Assembly: GCF_003386665.1 (NCBI RefSeq)
Contig: NZ_QTUB01000001.1
Span: 3,534,001 to 3,598,000, forward strand
Origin: Xenorhabdus cabanillasii
GTDB taxonomy: Bacteria > Pseudomonadota > Gammaproteobacteria > Enterobacterales > Enterobacteriaceae
Direction: 5' to 3'
Length of the DNA stretch: 64,000 bases
Part shown: piece by piece, positions 44,773 to 54,135 of the stretch
How the letters are laid out: every line of letters begins with the position of its first letter
Numbering within the stretch: the first letter of the stretch is position 1
Notes under the pieces: model-generated
Database searches by the model: none
Told to the model about the DNA's origin: nothing
The model's input: only the letters and a program-made list of their open reading frames with translations
Translations under genes and position numbers: made by a program

Positions 44773-45438
44773 ATGTTCACTCACCATTTCTTCTCCTGCC
44801 TGAAAGGAGACATTAAAAAAGCGATATTTCTAGTTTGTCTGGCTGTAGGTGTGGTTGGTGTTTCTTACGGTTCACTGGCTACCGCTTATGGTTTTCCTTT
44901 ATGGGTTCCTGTTACCTTATCTATTTTAGTGCTGGCAGGAGCATCCGAATTTATGTTTATTGGTATTGTTGCCAGCGGTGGTAATCCACTTGCAGCGGCC
45001 GCAGCGGGTTTATTAGTGAATGCCCGCCATTTACCCTTTGGGGTGGCAGTACGCGAATTAGTCGGAAATCGCATGGCAAAGTTTTTAGGCAGCCATATTA
45101 TGAACGATGAAAGTGTGGTATTCGGAATGTCGCAAGCAACTGCCGAACAACGTAAGGCTGCATACTGGCTATGTGGTATCGGTGTCGCCATACTCTGGCC
45201 ACTCGGCACTCTAATTGGCAGTACGGTTGGCAAATTTATTCCAGCGCCAGAAACTATTGGTCTGGACGCTGTTTTCCCGACAATTTTGCTGGCAATGGTG
45301 ATCCCTTCATTCAAAAATAAAACCTCGCTTATTCGCGCTTCTAGTGGCGCGGCAATTTCACTTTCTGCCATACCTTTTGTACCAGTGGGGTTACCAGTAT
45401 TGCTGTCACTACTGGGTTTACTGGCGAGGAAAAAATAA
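44773..45438 (+). CDS. azlC: AzlC-family branched-chain amino acid exporter, large subunit
   Basis: A 221-residue membrane protein of the AzlC/YgaZ family. It has about 6 membrane segments, the signature VLAGASEFMFIGIVASGGNPLAAAAAGLLVNARHLPFG in the middle (positions about 55-93) and a C-terminal PVGLPVLLSLLGLLARKK. AzlCD/YgaZH export branched-chain amino acids and analogues; the substrate here is inferred. It overlaps azlD by one base (TAATG), so they are translationally coupled. Upstream lies a palindrome shared with the XRE-cupin gene. Confidence 0.9.
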   Translation: MFTHHFFSCLKGDIKKAIFLVCLAVGVVGVSYGSLATAYGFPLWVPVTLSILVLAGASEFMFIGIVASGGNPLAAAAAGLLVNARHLPFGVAVRELVGNRMAKFLGSHIMNDESVVFGMSQATAEQRKAAYWLCGIGVAILWPLGTLIGSTVGKFIPAPETIGLDAVFPTILLAMVIPSFKNKTSLIRASSGAAISLSAIPFVPVGLPVLLSLLGLLARKK

Positions 45439-45761
45439 TGGCAGACTATACCCTGATTATTATTGGTATTGCGATTCTGTCGCTAGGTACTTATTTAATG
45501 CGCTTCGGTGGAGCAAAACTGGGGAACAGGCTTACATTATCTGAACGTTCTCAGGCCCTTCTTTCCGATGCTGCAACCACGTTGTTATTCTCTGTAGCAC
45601 TTGCCGCCACTTTTTACGAAGGTGAACATTTTGCTGGTATGGCACGCGTAATAGGTGTGGCTATTGCAGTATTTCTTGCCTGGAGAAAAGTGCCACTGAT
45701 TATAGTGATTCTGGCAGCCACGCTCATAACGGCACTACTACGCTATGCGGGAATAAACTAA
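45438..45761 (+). CDS. azlD: AzlD-family exporter small subunit
   Basis: A 107-residue hydrophobic protein with about 4 membrane segments (TLIIIGIAILSLGTYLMRF..., TTLLFSVALAATFYEG, IGVAIAVFLAWRKVPLIIVI). The TYLMRFGG motif near residue 20 is typical of AzlD/YgaH, the obligate partner of AzlC. It starts inside the azlC stop codon. A hairpin terminator follows. Confidence 0.9.
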   Translation: MADYTLIIIGIAILSLGTYLMRFGGAKLGNRLTLSERSQALLSDAATTLLFSVALAATFYEGEHFAGMARVIGVAIAVFLAWRKVPLIIVILAATLITALLRYAGIN

Positions 45762-45791
45762 AGAAAGTGCATGAAATAGAAGTAAAAATTC

Positions 45792-45815
45792 AGGGGCAAC
45801 ATACTGCCCCTTTCA
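45792..45815. terminator. Bidirectional terminator between azlD and lpxM
   Basis: AGGGGCA (45792-45798) and TGCCCCT (45805-45811) form a perfect stem with TTTC after it on the plus strand and GAATTTTTAC after it on the minus strand. Confidence 0.78.
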
Positions 45816-45824
45816 ATGACCAGA

Positions 45825-46794
45825 TCAGAGATCATTCCTTTTATAAGGCTCGATATCCCCTTCTTTCCGTGTCTTGAGTAGTTTCAATATCCAGGTATAT
45901 TGTTCAGGGTTAGGCTTTACCAACTCTTCCAATTCCTGATTCATACGGCGGGCAATATAAGCATCATCCTGCCCTGCGATATCATCCATAGGTGGGCGAA
46001 TATAAATATCCAACTGGTGAGTTTCACAATTATAAACCGGGAACAGAGGAACAATGGCAGCCCTACAAACTTTCATCAAACGACCGACAGCAGGCAACGT
46101 TGCTTTATAAGTCGCAAAAAAAATCAACAAACTCGCTGTGCTCTTCGCCATGATCCTGATCAGGCAGATAATACCCCCAGAATCCCTGACGTACTGATGC
46201 AATAAAGGGCTTTATTCCCGCATCACGAGAATGAAGACGCCCGCCAAAATGGTAACGAGCCTTGTTCCACAGATAATCTGCTACCGGATTGCTCTGATGA
46301 TGAAACATTGCTGATACTGTCTGCCCACGAGCGGCTAATAACATAGCAGGAATATCCACAGCCCAACCATGTGGAACCATAAAAATCACATTCTTGCCCT
46401 GCTCTTTTAAAGCGTGAATGATCTCCTCACCATACCACTGAGTTCGCTTAAGCGTAGACACTGCACCTCTCAAATAAAGTTCCGCCAGCATGACAAAAGA
46501 TTGTGGTGCTGTGGCGAACATCTTATCGATTAATATTTCACGCTGCTGTTCCGACAGTTCAGGAAAGCAATACAGAAGATTAATTTTCGCTCTTTGCCGG
46601 GCACTTTTTGCTTTTCTGCCTGCCCAGATACCAATTCTGGCCAGAAATGGATCACGCCATTTAACCGGGATATAAGCTAAGCCCGCCAATATCCCTACAC
46701 CAGCCCAAAGCCCCCAATAACGAGGATGCAAATAAGATAAATGAAACGTTGGGATGTAACCCAATTTACTATCTGTATCTTTCTCTCTATTCAT
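45825..46794 (-). pseudogene. lpxM: Lipid A myristoyltransferase LpxM, frameshifted in a run of eight T
   Basis: Frame one (46794 to 46105) encodes 229 residues that match LpxM/MsbB, including the catalytic HX4D motif PHGWAVDIPAML with His142 and Asp147, RYHFGGRLHSRDAGIKPFIA and YLPDQDHGEEHSEFVDFF. There the frame leaves the homology (CDL, stop). Directly overlapping, a second frame (from 46202 to 45825) supplies the missing tail: ATYKATLPAVGRLMKVCR ... ARRMNQELEE ... QYTWILKLLKTRKEGD. The shift maps to eight T on the coding strand (plus positions 46116-46123); seven T would restore one 322-residue protein. LpxM adds the last acyl chain of lipid A at the inner membrane. The cause could be phase variation, transcriptional slippage, inactivation or a sequence error. 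Confidence 0.9.
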
Positions 46795-46896
46795 GAGCTA
46801 ACTCTGATGGTTCCGACATAGACTTCCAATACCCGCTTTCAATGTATTTTTTCCTAATATATCTGTTCCCAGGTATGTTTGTTTTCAACAAAAATA

Positions 46897-46932
46897 ACAT
46901 AAAGCGGATGATATCAATCATCCGCTTTATGT
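46897..46932 (-). terminator. Terminator of mepM
   Basis: ACATAAAGCGGATG (46897-46910) pairs perfectly over 14 bp with CATCCGCTTTATGT (46919-46932). It lies 18 bases after the mepM stop on the minus strand, with TTATTTTTGTTG following. Confidence 0.85.
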
Positions 46933-46950
46933 GTTAGTAACCTGAGCTTT

Positions 46951-48273
46951 TTAATTCAACGACAGTTTTGGTTTAACCTCTTTAACCATCGCGATATATT
47001 CCGAACGTTCTTTACCACTTAATCCGCCCGAACGAGGCAGTTTTGCAGTAAGCGGATTAACGGGTTGCTGATTATCCCAAAACTCAAAGTGTAAGTGAGG
47101 GCCTGTTGAACGACCAGTATTACCTGATAAGCCAATACGTTCTCCACGCTTCACTTTCTGACCAGGTTTCACCAACAGTTTTCTCATATGCATATATCGG
47201 GTTGTATATTGGCGACCATGTCTAATGGCGATGAAGTTGCCTGCGGCACCATCAAATTTGGCAACGATAACTTCTCCGTCACCAACAGCCAAAACGGGCG
47301 TTCCTACAGGCATAGCAAAATCAACCCCTTTATGAGCTGTAACCCGTCCTGTGACAGGATTTAAACGACGAGGATTAAAAGGAGAAGATACCCTGAATTG
47401 TTTTGTTGTTGGAAAACGTAAGAAACCACGTTCCAAACCTGATGCGTTACTATCGTAGAAGCGACCATCTTCTGCACGGAAAGCGTAATAATTATTACCG
47501 CCACTTTGCAAACGAACACCCAATAGTTGGCTCTGTTCACTTTTCCCATCAAGCATTTCACGGGACATCAATACAGAAAACTGATCACCTTTACGTAATC
47601 GACGGAAATCTATCTGCCATTGTAATGCTTTGGTCACTTCCCTTGCTTCACTACTGGTTAAACCAGCCGACAAAGCACTTCCCGTGAAACTGCCATCCAC
47701 AGCACCTGTAATGACACTATTTATCCATTCTCCCTTCTGATATTCCTTTGTCTCTTTGAAAACATCACCCTCACGGGTATAAATGCGTGTTTCACGACGC
47801 GATACTCCCCAAGTTAACGTTTTCAGACTGCCATTATCGTCAATAGTCCATGATAATGACTGACCAATATTTAAATCACGCAGGGCCTTATTTTGATTTG
47901 CTAACAAAGCGATATCAGACGAATCTATACCAAACTGGTTTAAAATAGAACTGAGAGTATCACCATTGGAAACAACGTACTGGTGGGGAATATTTGCCGT
48001 TGTATCAGTGCCACTCTCCTCATCCCTGATTCCCTCATCCGAGAATTGTTCATTACCATCACCTATCGTGTCATCTGTCGCATCAGGGATACTATCGGGA
48101 GTTGTGAGGATAATGTTCCCCGTTCTTTCCATTCTTTCTTCTTGTTCGTGATAAACAACCGGCCGCCACACAGCTACAGCCAAAGTAACCAAAGTCAGAG
48201 AACCAAGCATGATCTTGTGTGGCTTAGGCAGGTTGTTATATACCAGAACGATAGTTTTAACTATCTGCTGCAC
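46951..48273 (-). CDS. mepM: Murein DD-endopeptidase MepM
   Basis: A 440-residue envelope protein. One N-terminal membrane segment (KIMLGSLTLVTLAVAVW, about 20-36), then an acidic linker, a LysM domain (about 98-143, YVVSNGDTLSSILNQFGI) and an M23/LytM peptidase domain (about 290-420). Zinc ligands are in AHKGVDFAMPVGTP (H and D) and GPHLHFEFW (second H of HxH), as in active enzymes. MepM cuts meso-DAP-D-Ala crosslinks so that new glycan strands can be inserted. The order lpxM-mepM-znuA is that of E. coli. Confidence 0.96.
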   Translation of the reverse strand: MQQIVKTIVLVYNNLPKPHKIMLGSLTLVTLAVAVWRPVVYHEQEERMERTGNIILTTPDSIPDATDDTIGDGNEQFSDEGIRDEESGTDTTANIPHQYVVSNGDTLSSILNQFGIDSSDIALLANQNKALRDLNIGQSLSWTIDDNGSLKTLTWGVSRRETRIYTREGDVFKETKEYQKGEWINSVITGAVDGSFTGSALSAGLTSSEAREVTKALQWQIDFRRLRKGDQFSVLMSREMLDGKSEQSQLLGVRLQSGGNNYYAFRAEDGRFYDSNASGLERGFLRFPTTKQFRVSSPFNPRRLNPVTGRVTAHKGVDFAMPVGTPVLAVGDGEVIVAKFDGAAGNFIAIRHGRQYTTRYMHMRKLLVKPGQKVKRGERIGLSGNTGRSTGPHLHFEFWDNQQPVNPLTAKLPRSGGLSGKERSEYIAMVKEVKPKLSLN

Positions 48274-48293
48274 TAATAAAATTCCTTATTATA

Positions 48294-49250
48294 CTAATTC
48301 AGGCAGCCAAGGTATTGCTCCGACAGTTGAGTTATAAATTTCATATAACTGTCTTTATTCAATACGATGCCACTTCCCAATGGGTCAAGTGTTCCAATAC
48401 GCACATTAGTACCTTTTGCTACGGCATGAATGACGGCTGGCCTGAATTGAGGTTCAGCAAAAATACACTTTGCTTTTTGCTCAACCAATTGTGTTCGTAT
48501 GTAATGTAGTCTTTGCGCACCAGGTTGTATTTCAGGGTTCACAGTAAAAACACCCAATGGTGACAACTGATAGTGTTTTTCAAAGTAACCATAAGCGTCA
48601 TGAAAAACGAAATATCCCTGTCCTAACACGGGTTGCAGAATATGGCTAATATTCTTGTTAGTTTGTACAAGCTGTCCATTGAATTTACGTAGGTTTACTT
48701 CTAGTTGTTGTTTCTGTTGAGGATACTGCTCAACAAGCCGGGAATATATCGCCTGAGCGGCTTTCTCAGCAATTTCTGGTGACAGCCAAATATGCATATT
48801 ATATTGGCCGTGGTGGTGATGTTCGTGATCGGTTTCATGTTTATGCTGATTCGATTCATTTGAATCATGTTCATCTTCGCTATTTTTTAGTAATAGAGGT
48901 TTAATAGTAGGTAAACCAGCCAATTCCAATTGTTTATTCTGTGCAATTTTTTCTATTGGCTTTGCTAAAAATGTTTCCATATCCGGGCCAATCCAGACAA
49001 CCAAATCCGCCTGATTAAGTTTGCGGATATCTGAAGGCCTTAAAGCGTAATCATGTGGGGAAGCTCCATCAGGTAAAAGCACCTGAGTATCTGTTACACC
49101 GTCAGCAACCGCGGCAGCAATAAAGCCTAGTGGTCGGATAGATGTGACGACATCTGCCTGAGCAGAGTAATTAATACCCACTGTTAATACAGTAACCAAT
49201 GCTGCCTGGCGAAAAAATGTATGCGCGTATTTTTGTGGTTTGTGTAACAT
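48294..49250 (-). CDS. znuA: Zinc ABC transporter substrate-binding protein ZnuA
   Basis: A 318-residue periplasmic protein with a signal peptide (leader to about residue 32, NYSAQA). Metal ligands: His66 region [13 protein letters not shown], the His-rich loop (about 122-150, with [13 protein letters not shown]), MHIWLSP and [14 protein letters not shown], as well as the final FAEPQF and GTLDPLG segments. ZnuA delivers zinc to ZnuBC in low zinc. The gene is divergent from znuCB over a Zur-like palindrome. The start with a leading [13 protein letters not shown] is longer than in E. coli. Confidence 0.96.
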   Translation of the reverse strand: MLHKPQKYAHTFFRQAALVTVLTVGINYSAQADVVTSIRPLGFIAAAVADGVTDTQVLLPDGASPHDYALRPSDIRKLNQADLVVWIGPDMETFLAKPIEKIAQNKQLELAGLPTIKPLLLKNSEDEHDSNESNQHKHETDHEHHHHGQYNMHIWLSPEIAEKAAQAIYSRLVEQYPQQKQQLEVNLRKFNGQLVQTNKNISHILQPVLGQGYFVFHDAYGYFEKHYQLSPLGVFTVNPEIQPGAQRLHYIRTQLVEQKAKCIFAEPQFRPAVIHAVAKGTNVRIGTLDPLGSGIVLNKDSYMKFITQLSEQYLGCLN

Positions 49251-49282
49251 AATATGAATATTCCATGCATTGAATCCAAAAT

Positions 49283-49297
49283 TGTTATATTATAACA
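49283..49297. promoter_or_regulatory. Predicted Zur operator between znuA and znuCB
   Basis: TGTTATATTATAACA is a 15-bp perfect palindrome and matches the core of the known enteric znu Zur box (TGTTATANTATAACA). It lies between the divergent znuA and znuC starts, so zinc-loaded Zur would repress both. Confidence 0.85.
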
Positions 49298-49342
49298 TTC
49301 CAATGATTCTGCAAGACACTTTTAACATGTCTGTGATGTAAC

Positions 49343-50098
49343 ATGTCAACTATGATCACCCTAAAAAACGTTACGGTTAAATTTGGTAGCCGCAAGGTAT
49401 TAAACAATATCTCTTTCAACCTTACACAAGGTAAGATCCTAACGTTAATCGGCCCCAATGGAGCAGGCAAATCAACGTTAGTACGCGTCGTTCTGGGTTT
49501 AATTCGCCCTACTTCCGGCACTATTGAACACAACTATACGTTAAAGATAGGATATGTCCCGCAAAAACTTAATCTTGATCCCACCTTACCTTTGACCGTT
49601 AAACGTTTCATGATGCTAAAACCGGGCGTTAAATCAGCAGATATCACCCCTGTTTTGGAACGAGTCAAAGCCACACATTTATTGCAATACCCCATGCAGA
49701 AGCTATCAGGGGGAGAAACCCAACGGGTTTTACTTGCCAGAGCGTTACTCAATCATCCTCAACTTCTGGTTCTTGACGAACCGACACAAGGTGTGGATGT
49801 GAATGGTCAGTTAGCACTTTATGATTTAATCAATCAAATCAGAACAGAACTTAATTGTGCTGTCCTTATGGTATCTCATGACCTGCACTTAGTGATGGCA
49901 AAAACAGACGAGGTTTTGTGCCTTAATCAACACATTTGCTGTTCAGGTACTCCTGAAGTGGTATCCATGCATCCAGAATTTATTGCGATGTTTGGTCGTC
50001 ATGGTGCCGAACAACTGGCAGTTTATCGCCATCATCACAATCATCATCACGATCTAAGAGGAAAAATTATTTTGAAAAAGGGTGGAGAGCCACGTTAA
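49343..50098 (+). CDS. znuC: Zinc ABC transporter ATPase ZnuC
   Basis: A 251-residue ABC ATPase. Walker [10 protein letters not shown] at about 38-46, signature [15 protein letters not shown] at about 113-127, and Walker [14 protein letters not shown] at about 133-145. The C-terminal tail has the histidine cluster [10 protein letters not shown] typical of ZnuC. It is a cytoplasmic subunit of ZnuABC. The gene ends with the znuB start overlapping its stop (TAATG). Confidence 0.97.
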   Translation: MSTMITLKNVTVKFGSRKVLNNISFNLTQGKILTLIGPNGAGKSTLVRVVLGLIRPTSGTIEHNYTLKIGYVPQKLNLDPTLPLTVKRFMMLKPGVKSADITPVLERVKATHLLQYPMQKLSGGETQRVLLARALLNHPQLLVLDEPTQGVDVNGQLALYDLINQIRTELNCAVLMVSHDLHLVMAKTDEVLCLNQHICCSGTPEVVSMHPEFIAMFGRHGAEQLAVYRHHHNHHHDLRGKIILKKGGEPR

Positions 50099-50883
50099 TG
50101 ATCGAACTACTATTTCCGGGTTGGCTGGCCGGAATTTTATTGGCAATTGCCGCAGGGCCTCTTGGATCTTTTGTCGTTTGGCGCAGAATGTCCTACTTTG
50201 GCGATACACTGGCACATGCATCATTGCTCGGTGTGGCATTCGGATTTTTATTAAATATTAATCCATTTTATGCTGTTATTGCTGTTACGCTGATATTGGC
50301 CGTTATTTTAGTCTGGCTGGAAAAACGCCCACAACTCGCTGTTGATACCCTGCTGGGGATCATGGCCCATAGTGCCTTGTCATTAGGCTTAGTGGTTGTC
50401 AGCTTTATGACCAGCATCCGGGTTGATCTGATGGCTTATTTATTCGGTGATTTACTCTCTGTGACTTATGAGGATCTCTGGATAATTTCAGCAGGTGTTG
50501 CAACTGTTGCGGGGTTATTGGTATGGCAATGGCGTGCTTTACTATCGATGACAGTCAGTCAGGATCTGGCTTTTGTCGATGGTATTCATATTCAGCGGTT
50601 ACGGGTGTTGTTGATGCTGGTTACTGCACTGACTATCGGGCTGGCAATGAAATTCGTCGGCGCACTGATTATCACCTCTCTGTTAATTATCCCGGCAGCA
50701 ACGGCTCGTCGTTTCTCTCGTACCCCCGAACAAATGGCAGTTTGTGCTATTGGTATAGGTATGCTCTCTGTTACCGGCGGGTTAACTTTATCTGCGTTTT
50801 ATAACACACCAGCAGGGCCTTCTGTTGTACTTTGTGCTGCCGTGTTATTTGCATTGAGTTTAACGTGTAAAGCAAGAAATTAA
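50098..50883 (+). CDS. znuB: Zinc ABC transporter permease ZnuB
   Basis: A 261-residue membrane protein of the ABC-3 permease family with about 7-8 helices. [40 protein letters not shown] near the N-terminus and [18 protein letters not shown] (the ATPase-contact loop, about 155-172) are ZnuB signatures; the ending is LSLTCKARN. Translation is coupled to znuC through a one-base overlap. A T-rich hairpin follows. Confidence 0.97.
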   Translation: MIELLFPGWLAGILLAIAAGPLGSFVVWRRMSYFGDTLAHASLLGVAFGFLLNINPFYAVIAVTLILAVILVWLEKRPQLAVDTLLGIMAHSALSLGLVVVSFMTSIRVDLMAYLFGDLLSVTYEDLWIISAGVATVAGLLVWQWRALLSMTVSQDLAFVDGIHIQRLRVLLMLVTALTIGLAMKFVGALIITSLLIIPAATARRFSRTPEQMAVCAIGIGMLSVTGGLTLSAFYNTPAGPSVVLCAAVLFALSLTCKARN

Positions 50884-50931
50884 TCACTCAGGTTAATAGA
50901 AAAATCTCGATTCTCTGATTAGATAAACACA

Positions 50932-50968
50932 AGGGTTATGATCTTAATGATGATGACCCTTTTTCTTT
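50932..50968 (+). terminator. Terminator of znuCB
   Basis: AGGGTTAT (50932-50939) and ATGACCCT (50953-50960) pair with one mismatch, followed by TTTTCTTT. Confidence 0.78.
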
Positions 50969-51029
50969 AAGACCAAATTTCAAGATAAAAGTATCGACAC
51001 AATAAAATATTCACATTAATTTATTAAAA

Positions 51030-51055
51030 GTAAAAAGCCCCGCAATTGCGAGGCT
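51030..51055 (-). terminator. Terminator of the BOF-domain gene
   Basis: On the minus strand AGCCTCGCAATTGCGGGGCT is a near-palindrome followed by TTTTTACTTTT. The 18-base core CCCCGCAATTGCGAGGCT is repeated exactly at 51492-51509, upstream of the same gene. Confidence 0.85.
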
Positions 51056-51073
51056 GTATTCAAAACACCTGTG

Positions 51074-51457
51074 TTATTTCACAAGGCGGATAACTTTGGC
51101 ATCAATCTCAATACTGTTCCAGTCCTTGTCCACTTCGCCTTCGATATGAACTTTATCGGTCGGAGTGATCGTCTGACCCAGCCAGATTTTGTCATCAATA
51201 TCAACATAAACAGAGCCGCTGTTATCCCTGAACTCATAGAGTTCGTGACCAATCTGTTTAACAATGTTACCTTCCAGAACAACCCATGAGTCATCATGAA
51301 GGGATTTTGCTTTCGCAACGCTGGTCAGGCCAAAAGTTGGGCCTTTGAATCCACCCTGAGAATAACCAGTGCTGTCTGGGGAAACAAAACCACCCTGCTG
51401 TGCTAAGGCATTAAAAGAAACGATGCTGAAAATGATAACACTCAGTGTTTTTTTCAT
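51074..51457 (-). CDS. YgiW/YdeI-family BOF (OB-fold) periplasmic protein
   Basis: A 127-residue secreted protein; signal peptide MKKTLSVIIFSIVSFNALA, then a Gly-rich stretch (QQGGFVSPDSTGYSQGGFKG) and the BOF domain (about 40-127) with DDSWVVLEGNIVKQIGHELYEFRDNSG and WLGQTITPTDKVHIEGEVDKDW. Members are periplasmic stress-linked OB-fold proteins (YgiW, YdeI). The ATG at 51457 is chosen for the signal peptide and the AAAGGGAAAA ribosome site. The same terminator sequence occurs both before and after the gene. Confidence 0.9.
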   Translation of the reverse strand: MKKTLSVIIFSIVSFNALAQQGGFVSPDSTGYSQGGFKGPTFGLTSVAKAKSLHDDSWVVLEGNIVKQIGHELYEFRDNSGSVYVDIDDKIWLGQTITPTDKVHIEGEVDKDWNSIEIDAKVIRLVK

Positions 51458-51484
51458 ATTTTTCCCTTTGATTATGTATGCAAA

Positions 51485-51509
51485 TAAAAAACCCCGCAAT
51501 TGCGAGGCT
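51485..51509 (-). terminator. Terminator-like repeat in the leader of the BOF gene
   Basis: On the minus strand AAGCCTCGCAATTGCGGGGTT runs into TTTTTATTT, ending 28 bases before the BOF gene start. Its core is identical to the gene's own terminator at 51038-51055. It could be an attenuator, or the leftover terminator of a lost tandem copy. Confidence 0.75.
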
Positions 51510-51768
51510 TAAGAAGTCAAAAAGCTGTGTGGCATTGCTATCACCCTTATTACGATAGCATGACTCTTATGTACACGTTAGTTATTTTTGTATACAAAAC
51601 CAAATTTAGTTACTCAACGATACAATACCTTGATAATATTATATTCTTAACGAACTAATGTTTTATGTCAGAAGTCCCTTAACTATCCTTTAAGAAAAAT
51701 TTTTATTACTCTAACAGAAGACATTGCTTACAATTTTGTGTAATCGCCATTCCATATTAGAGTAGTTT

Positions 51769-52779
51769 TTACTCGCTTTCTTTACTTAAGCCAAAGTGTC
51801 GATAAGCATGATTGGTTGCAATACGGCCTCGTGGTGTCCGCTGAATAAACCCTTGCTGGATCAAGAAAGGCTCCAAAACATCCTCTATCGTTTCCCGCTC
51901 TTCACCAATTGCTGCCGCAAGGTTATCCAAACCAACCGGCCCCCCCATAAATTTATCAATAATGGCAACCAGCAACTTACGGTCAAGGTAATCAAAGCCC
52001 GCTGAGTCCACGCTTAGCATATCAAGGGCTTTCGCGGCAATGTCGCCGTTAACGGAACCATCACCTTTTACCTGAGCAAAATCACGTACCCGACGCAGCA
52101 AGCGGTTTGTTATACGAGGAGTTCCACGGGAGCGCATCGCAATTTGCCTTGCTCCATCATCTGAAATATTTAATCCCATATAACGGGCGCTGCGGGAAAC
52201 GATGCTTTGCAAGTCATCCACATTATAAAATTCAAGGCGTTGCACAATACCAAACCGATCGCGCAAGGGAGAAGTCAAAGATCCTGCACGTGTTGTTGCC
52301 CCGACCAAGGTAAACGGAGGTAGATCAATTTTGATTGAACGGGCTGCCGGGCCTTCTCCAATCATAATATCCAGCTGATAATCTTCCATTGCCGGATAAA
52401 GAATTTCTTCTACAACCGGAGACAAACGATGGATTTCATCGATAAACAGAACATCATGAGGTTCAAGGTTTGTCAACATGGCGGCAAGATCCCCTGCTTT
52501 TTCTAATACCGGCCCTGAAGTTGTGCGGAGATTAACCCCCATTTCGTTGGCAACAATATTTGCCAGGGTGGTTTTGCCCAATCCGGGCGGGCCAAAAATC
52601 AGCAGATGATCCAGCGCGTCTCCCCTCTGCCGCGCAGCCTGAATAAAGATCTCCATCTGCTCACAAACATGAGGTTGACCAACATATTCAGACAACAATT
52701 TAGGCCTGATAGCACGATCAATAGCTTCATCATCTTGCAGAACTTCTGCTGAGACCAGACGGTCAGCTTCAATCATCAC
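51769..52779 (-). CDS. ruvB: Holliday junction branch-migration helicase RuvB
   Basis: A 336-residue AAA+ ATPase: [17 protein letters not shown] N-terminus ([16 protein letters not shown]), Walker [15 protein letters not shown] at about 63-76, Walker [17 protein letters not shown] at about 111-126, sensor [18 protein letters not shown] and the C-terminal winged helix with [20 protein letters not shown]. It forms hexameric motors on RuvA-bound junctions. It starts 13 bases after ruvA. Both are likely in the SOS regulon through the LexA box upstream of ruvA. Confidence 0.98.
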   Translation of the reverse strand: MMIEADRLVSAEVLQDDEAIDRAIRPKLLSEYVGQPHVCEQMEIFIQAARQRGDALDHLLIFGPPGLGKTTLANIVANEMGVNLRTTSGPVLEKAGDLAAMLTNLEPHDVLFIDEIHRLSPVVEEILYPAMEDYQLDIMIGEGPAARSIKIDLPPFTLVGATTRAGSLTSPLRDRFGIVQRLEFYNVDDLQSIVSRSARYMGLNISDDGARQIAMRSRGTPRITNRLLRRVRDFAQVKGDGSVNGDIAAKALDMLSVDSAGFDYLDRKLLVAIIDKFMGGPVGLDNLAAAIGEERETIEDVLEPFLIQQGFIQRTPRGRIATNHAYRHFGLSKESE

Positions 52780-52792
52780 TTAACTCCTGCAA

Positions 52793-53410
52793 TTACAGAG
52801 CCGCACGAAGCGCTTCCCGGATCAGTGTTTCACAATCTGTACCCGGTTTAGCGACTTTATTGACCATCCGGCTGGCTTCCTGCGATTTATATCCCAATGA
52901 AACTAATGCTGCCGCTGCTTCTGCTTCAATATCAGCATCAGAATTGGCCGCCTGAGTTGCCGCTGGCAAATTAATGTCATTATTTTGATTAAACAGATCA
53001 CCCTTAAGCCCCTTAAAGCGATCTTTCATTTCTACCACTAACCTTTCTGCTGTTTTTTTACCGACTCCGGGCAGTTTAACCAGAGAAGTAATCGCTTCCT
53101 GCTCAATAGCTGTCACGAATTGCTGGGCAGACATACCAGAAAGGATCGCCAGCGCCAGTTTCGGCCCGACACCATTGACTTTAATCAGTTCGCGGAAAAG
53201 TGCACGCTCTTGCTTATCATTAAAACCATATAATAATTGAGCATCTTCACGTACAATAAATTGAGTAAATAAAATCGCTTCCTGGCCGATTTCAGGTAGT
53301 TCATAGAAACAGGTCATTGGCATATGAACTTCATAACCTACACCATTCGTTTCCAATAAAACCAATGGTGGCTGTTTTTCCAATACAGTTCCTCTCAAAC
53401 GCCCTATCAC
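52793..53410 (-). CDS. ruvA: Holliday junction-binding protein RuvA
   Basis: A 205-residue protein. Domain I (OB fold, 1-64) [20 protein letters not shown]; domain II with two helix-hairpin-helix motifs, [13 protein letters not shown] and [16 protein letters not shown] (about 74-140); domain III (about 155-205) [20 protein letters not shown], which contacts RuvB. First gene of the ruvAB operon, with a LexA box 59 bases upstream of its start. The spacer before it is only 80 bases to the ruvC stop. Confidence 0.98.
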   Translation of the reverse strand: MIGRLRGTVLEKQPPLVLLETNGVGYEVHMPMTCFYELPEIGQEAILFTQFIVREDAQLLYGFNDKQERALFRELIKVNGVGPKLALAILSGMSAQQFVTAIEQEAITSLVKLPGVGKKTAERLVVEMKDRFKGLKGDLFNQNNDINLPAATQAANSDADIEAEAAAALVSLGYKSQEASRMVNKVAKPGTDCETLIREALRAAL

Positions 53411-53459
53411 TATTTACCCCCTGAAAATAAAAATAAATGATCCGATACAGCTTATAGCA

Positions 53460-53486
53460 TAAAAAAAGCTGGACGTATATCCAGCC
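53460..53486 (-). promoter_or_regulatory. LexA box of ruvAB that also forms the ruvC terminator
   Basis: CTGGACGTATATCCAG at 53469-53484 is CTG-N10-CAG, the SOS box form. On the minus strand GCTGGATATACGTCCAGC is followed by seven T, making it an intrinsic terminator for ruvC at the same time. The E. coli ruvA site is, as I recall, the closely similar CTGGATATCTATCCAG. Confidence 0.8.
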
Positions 53487-53490
53487 AAAG

Positions 53491-54012
53491 TTATTTCAGA
53501 CGCCCTCGCGTCAAATTTAACCGTGGATTGCCTACACGGAGTAAATTTTGGCTCAGATGACAATGTGTAATTGCAATCGCTAAGGCATCTGCCGCATCAG
53601 ACTGTGGATTGGCCGATAGTTTCAGCATCGAACGTACCATATGCTGAACCTGGCTTTTATCTGCTGCACCAGTTCCAACAACTGTCTGTTTGACTTGACG
53701 CGCCGCATACTCAAATACAGGAATGGATTCATTAACCGCAGCCACAATCGCTACACCACGAGCCTGCCCCAGTTTCAAGGCGGAATCTGCATTTTTTGCC
53801 ATAAAAACTTGCTCTATTGCAAAAGCATCAGGTTGGAATTGGGTAATAATTTCGGTAATTCCTGCATAGATCCGCTGCAAACGACTGGGAAGATCATCAA
53901 CTTTTGTTCGAATGCAACCACTACCTAGATAAATAAGTTGTCGTCCCTGCTGGCGGATAACACCATACCCTGTCACTCTGGAACCAGGGTCAATACCAAG
54001 AATAACCGCCAT
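53491..54012 (-). CDS. ruvC: Crossover junction endodeoxyribonuclease RuvC
   Basis: A 173-residue resolvase: [17 protein letters not shown] with catalytic Asp7, then [28 protein letters not shown] with the conserved glutamate near residue 66, and the C-terminal [16 protein letters not shown] with two more acids. It cuts Holliday junctions bound by RuvAB. Downstream of yebC with 124 bases containing a strong hairpin, upstream of ruvAB. The gene ends at a terminator that doubles as the LexA site. Confidence 0.98.
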   Translation of the reverse strand: MAVILGIDPGSRVTGYGVIRQQGRQLIYLGSGCIRTKVDDLPSRLQRIYAGITEIITQFQPDAFAIEQVFMAKNADSALKLGQARGVAIVAAVNESIPVFEYAARQVKQTVVGTGAADKSQVQHMVRSMLKLSANPQSDAADALAIAITHCHLSQNLLRVGNPRLNLTRGRLK

Positions 54013-54077
54013 ATCTATTTATTCACCTGTAGTATGGAATAAAAAAAGATGGAATAAAAAAGCATGCAATAAAACGT

Positions 54078-54114
54078 TAGAGAAAGTGCCCTGACACAAG
54101 ATGCACTTTCTCTA
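54078..54114 (-). terminator. Stem-loop between yebC and ruvC
   Basis: TAGAGAAAGTGC (54078-54089) and GCACTTTCTCTA (54103-54114) form a 12-bp perfect stem with a 13-base loop, followed on the minus strand by ACGTTTTATT. It could terminate or attenuate transcription into ruvC. Confidence 0.75.
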
Positions 54115-54135
54115 CGCTGTGAATCCTGATGTTGA

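Noticed and set aside
48780..48900. His-rich repeat in znuA as possible repeat expansion or CRISPR-like unit
   Set aside because: It encodes the normal histidine-rich metal loop of ZnuA.
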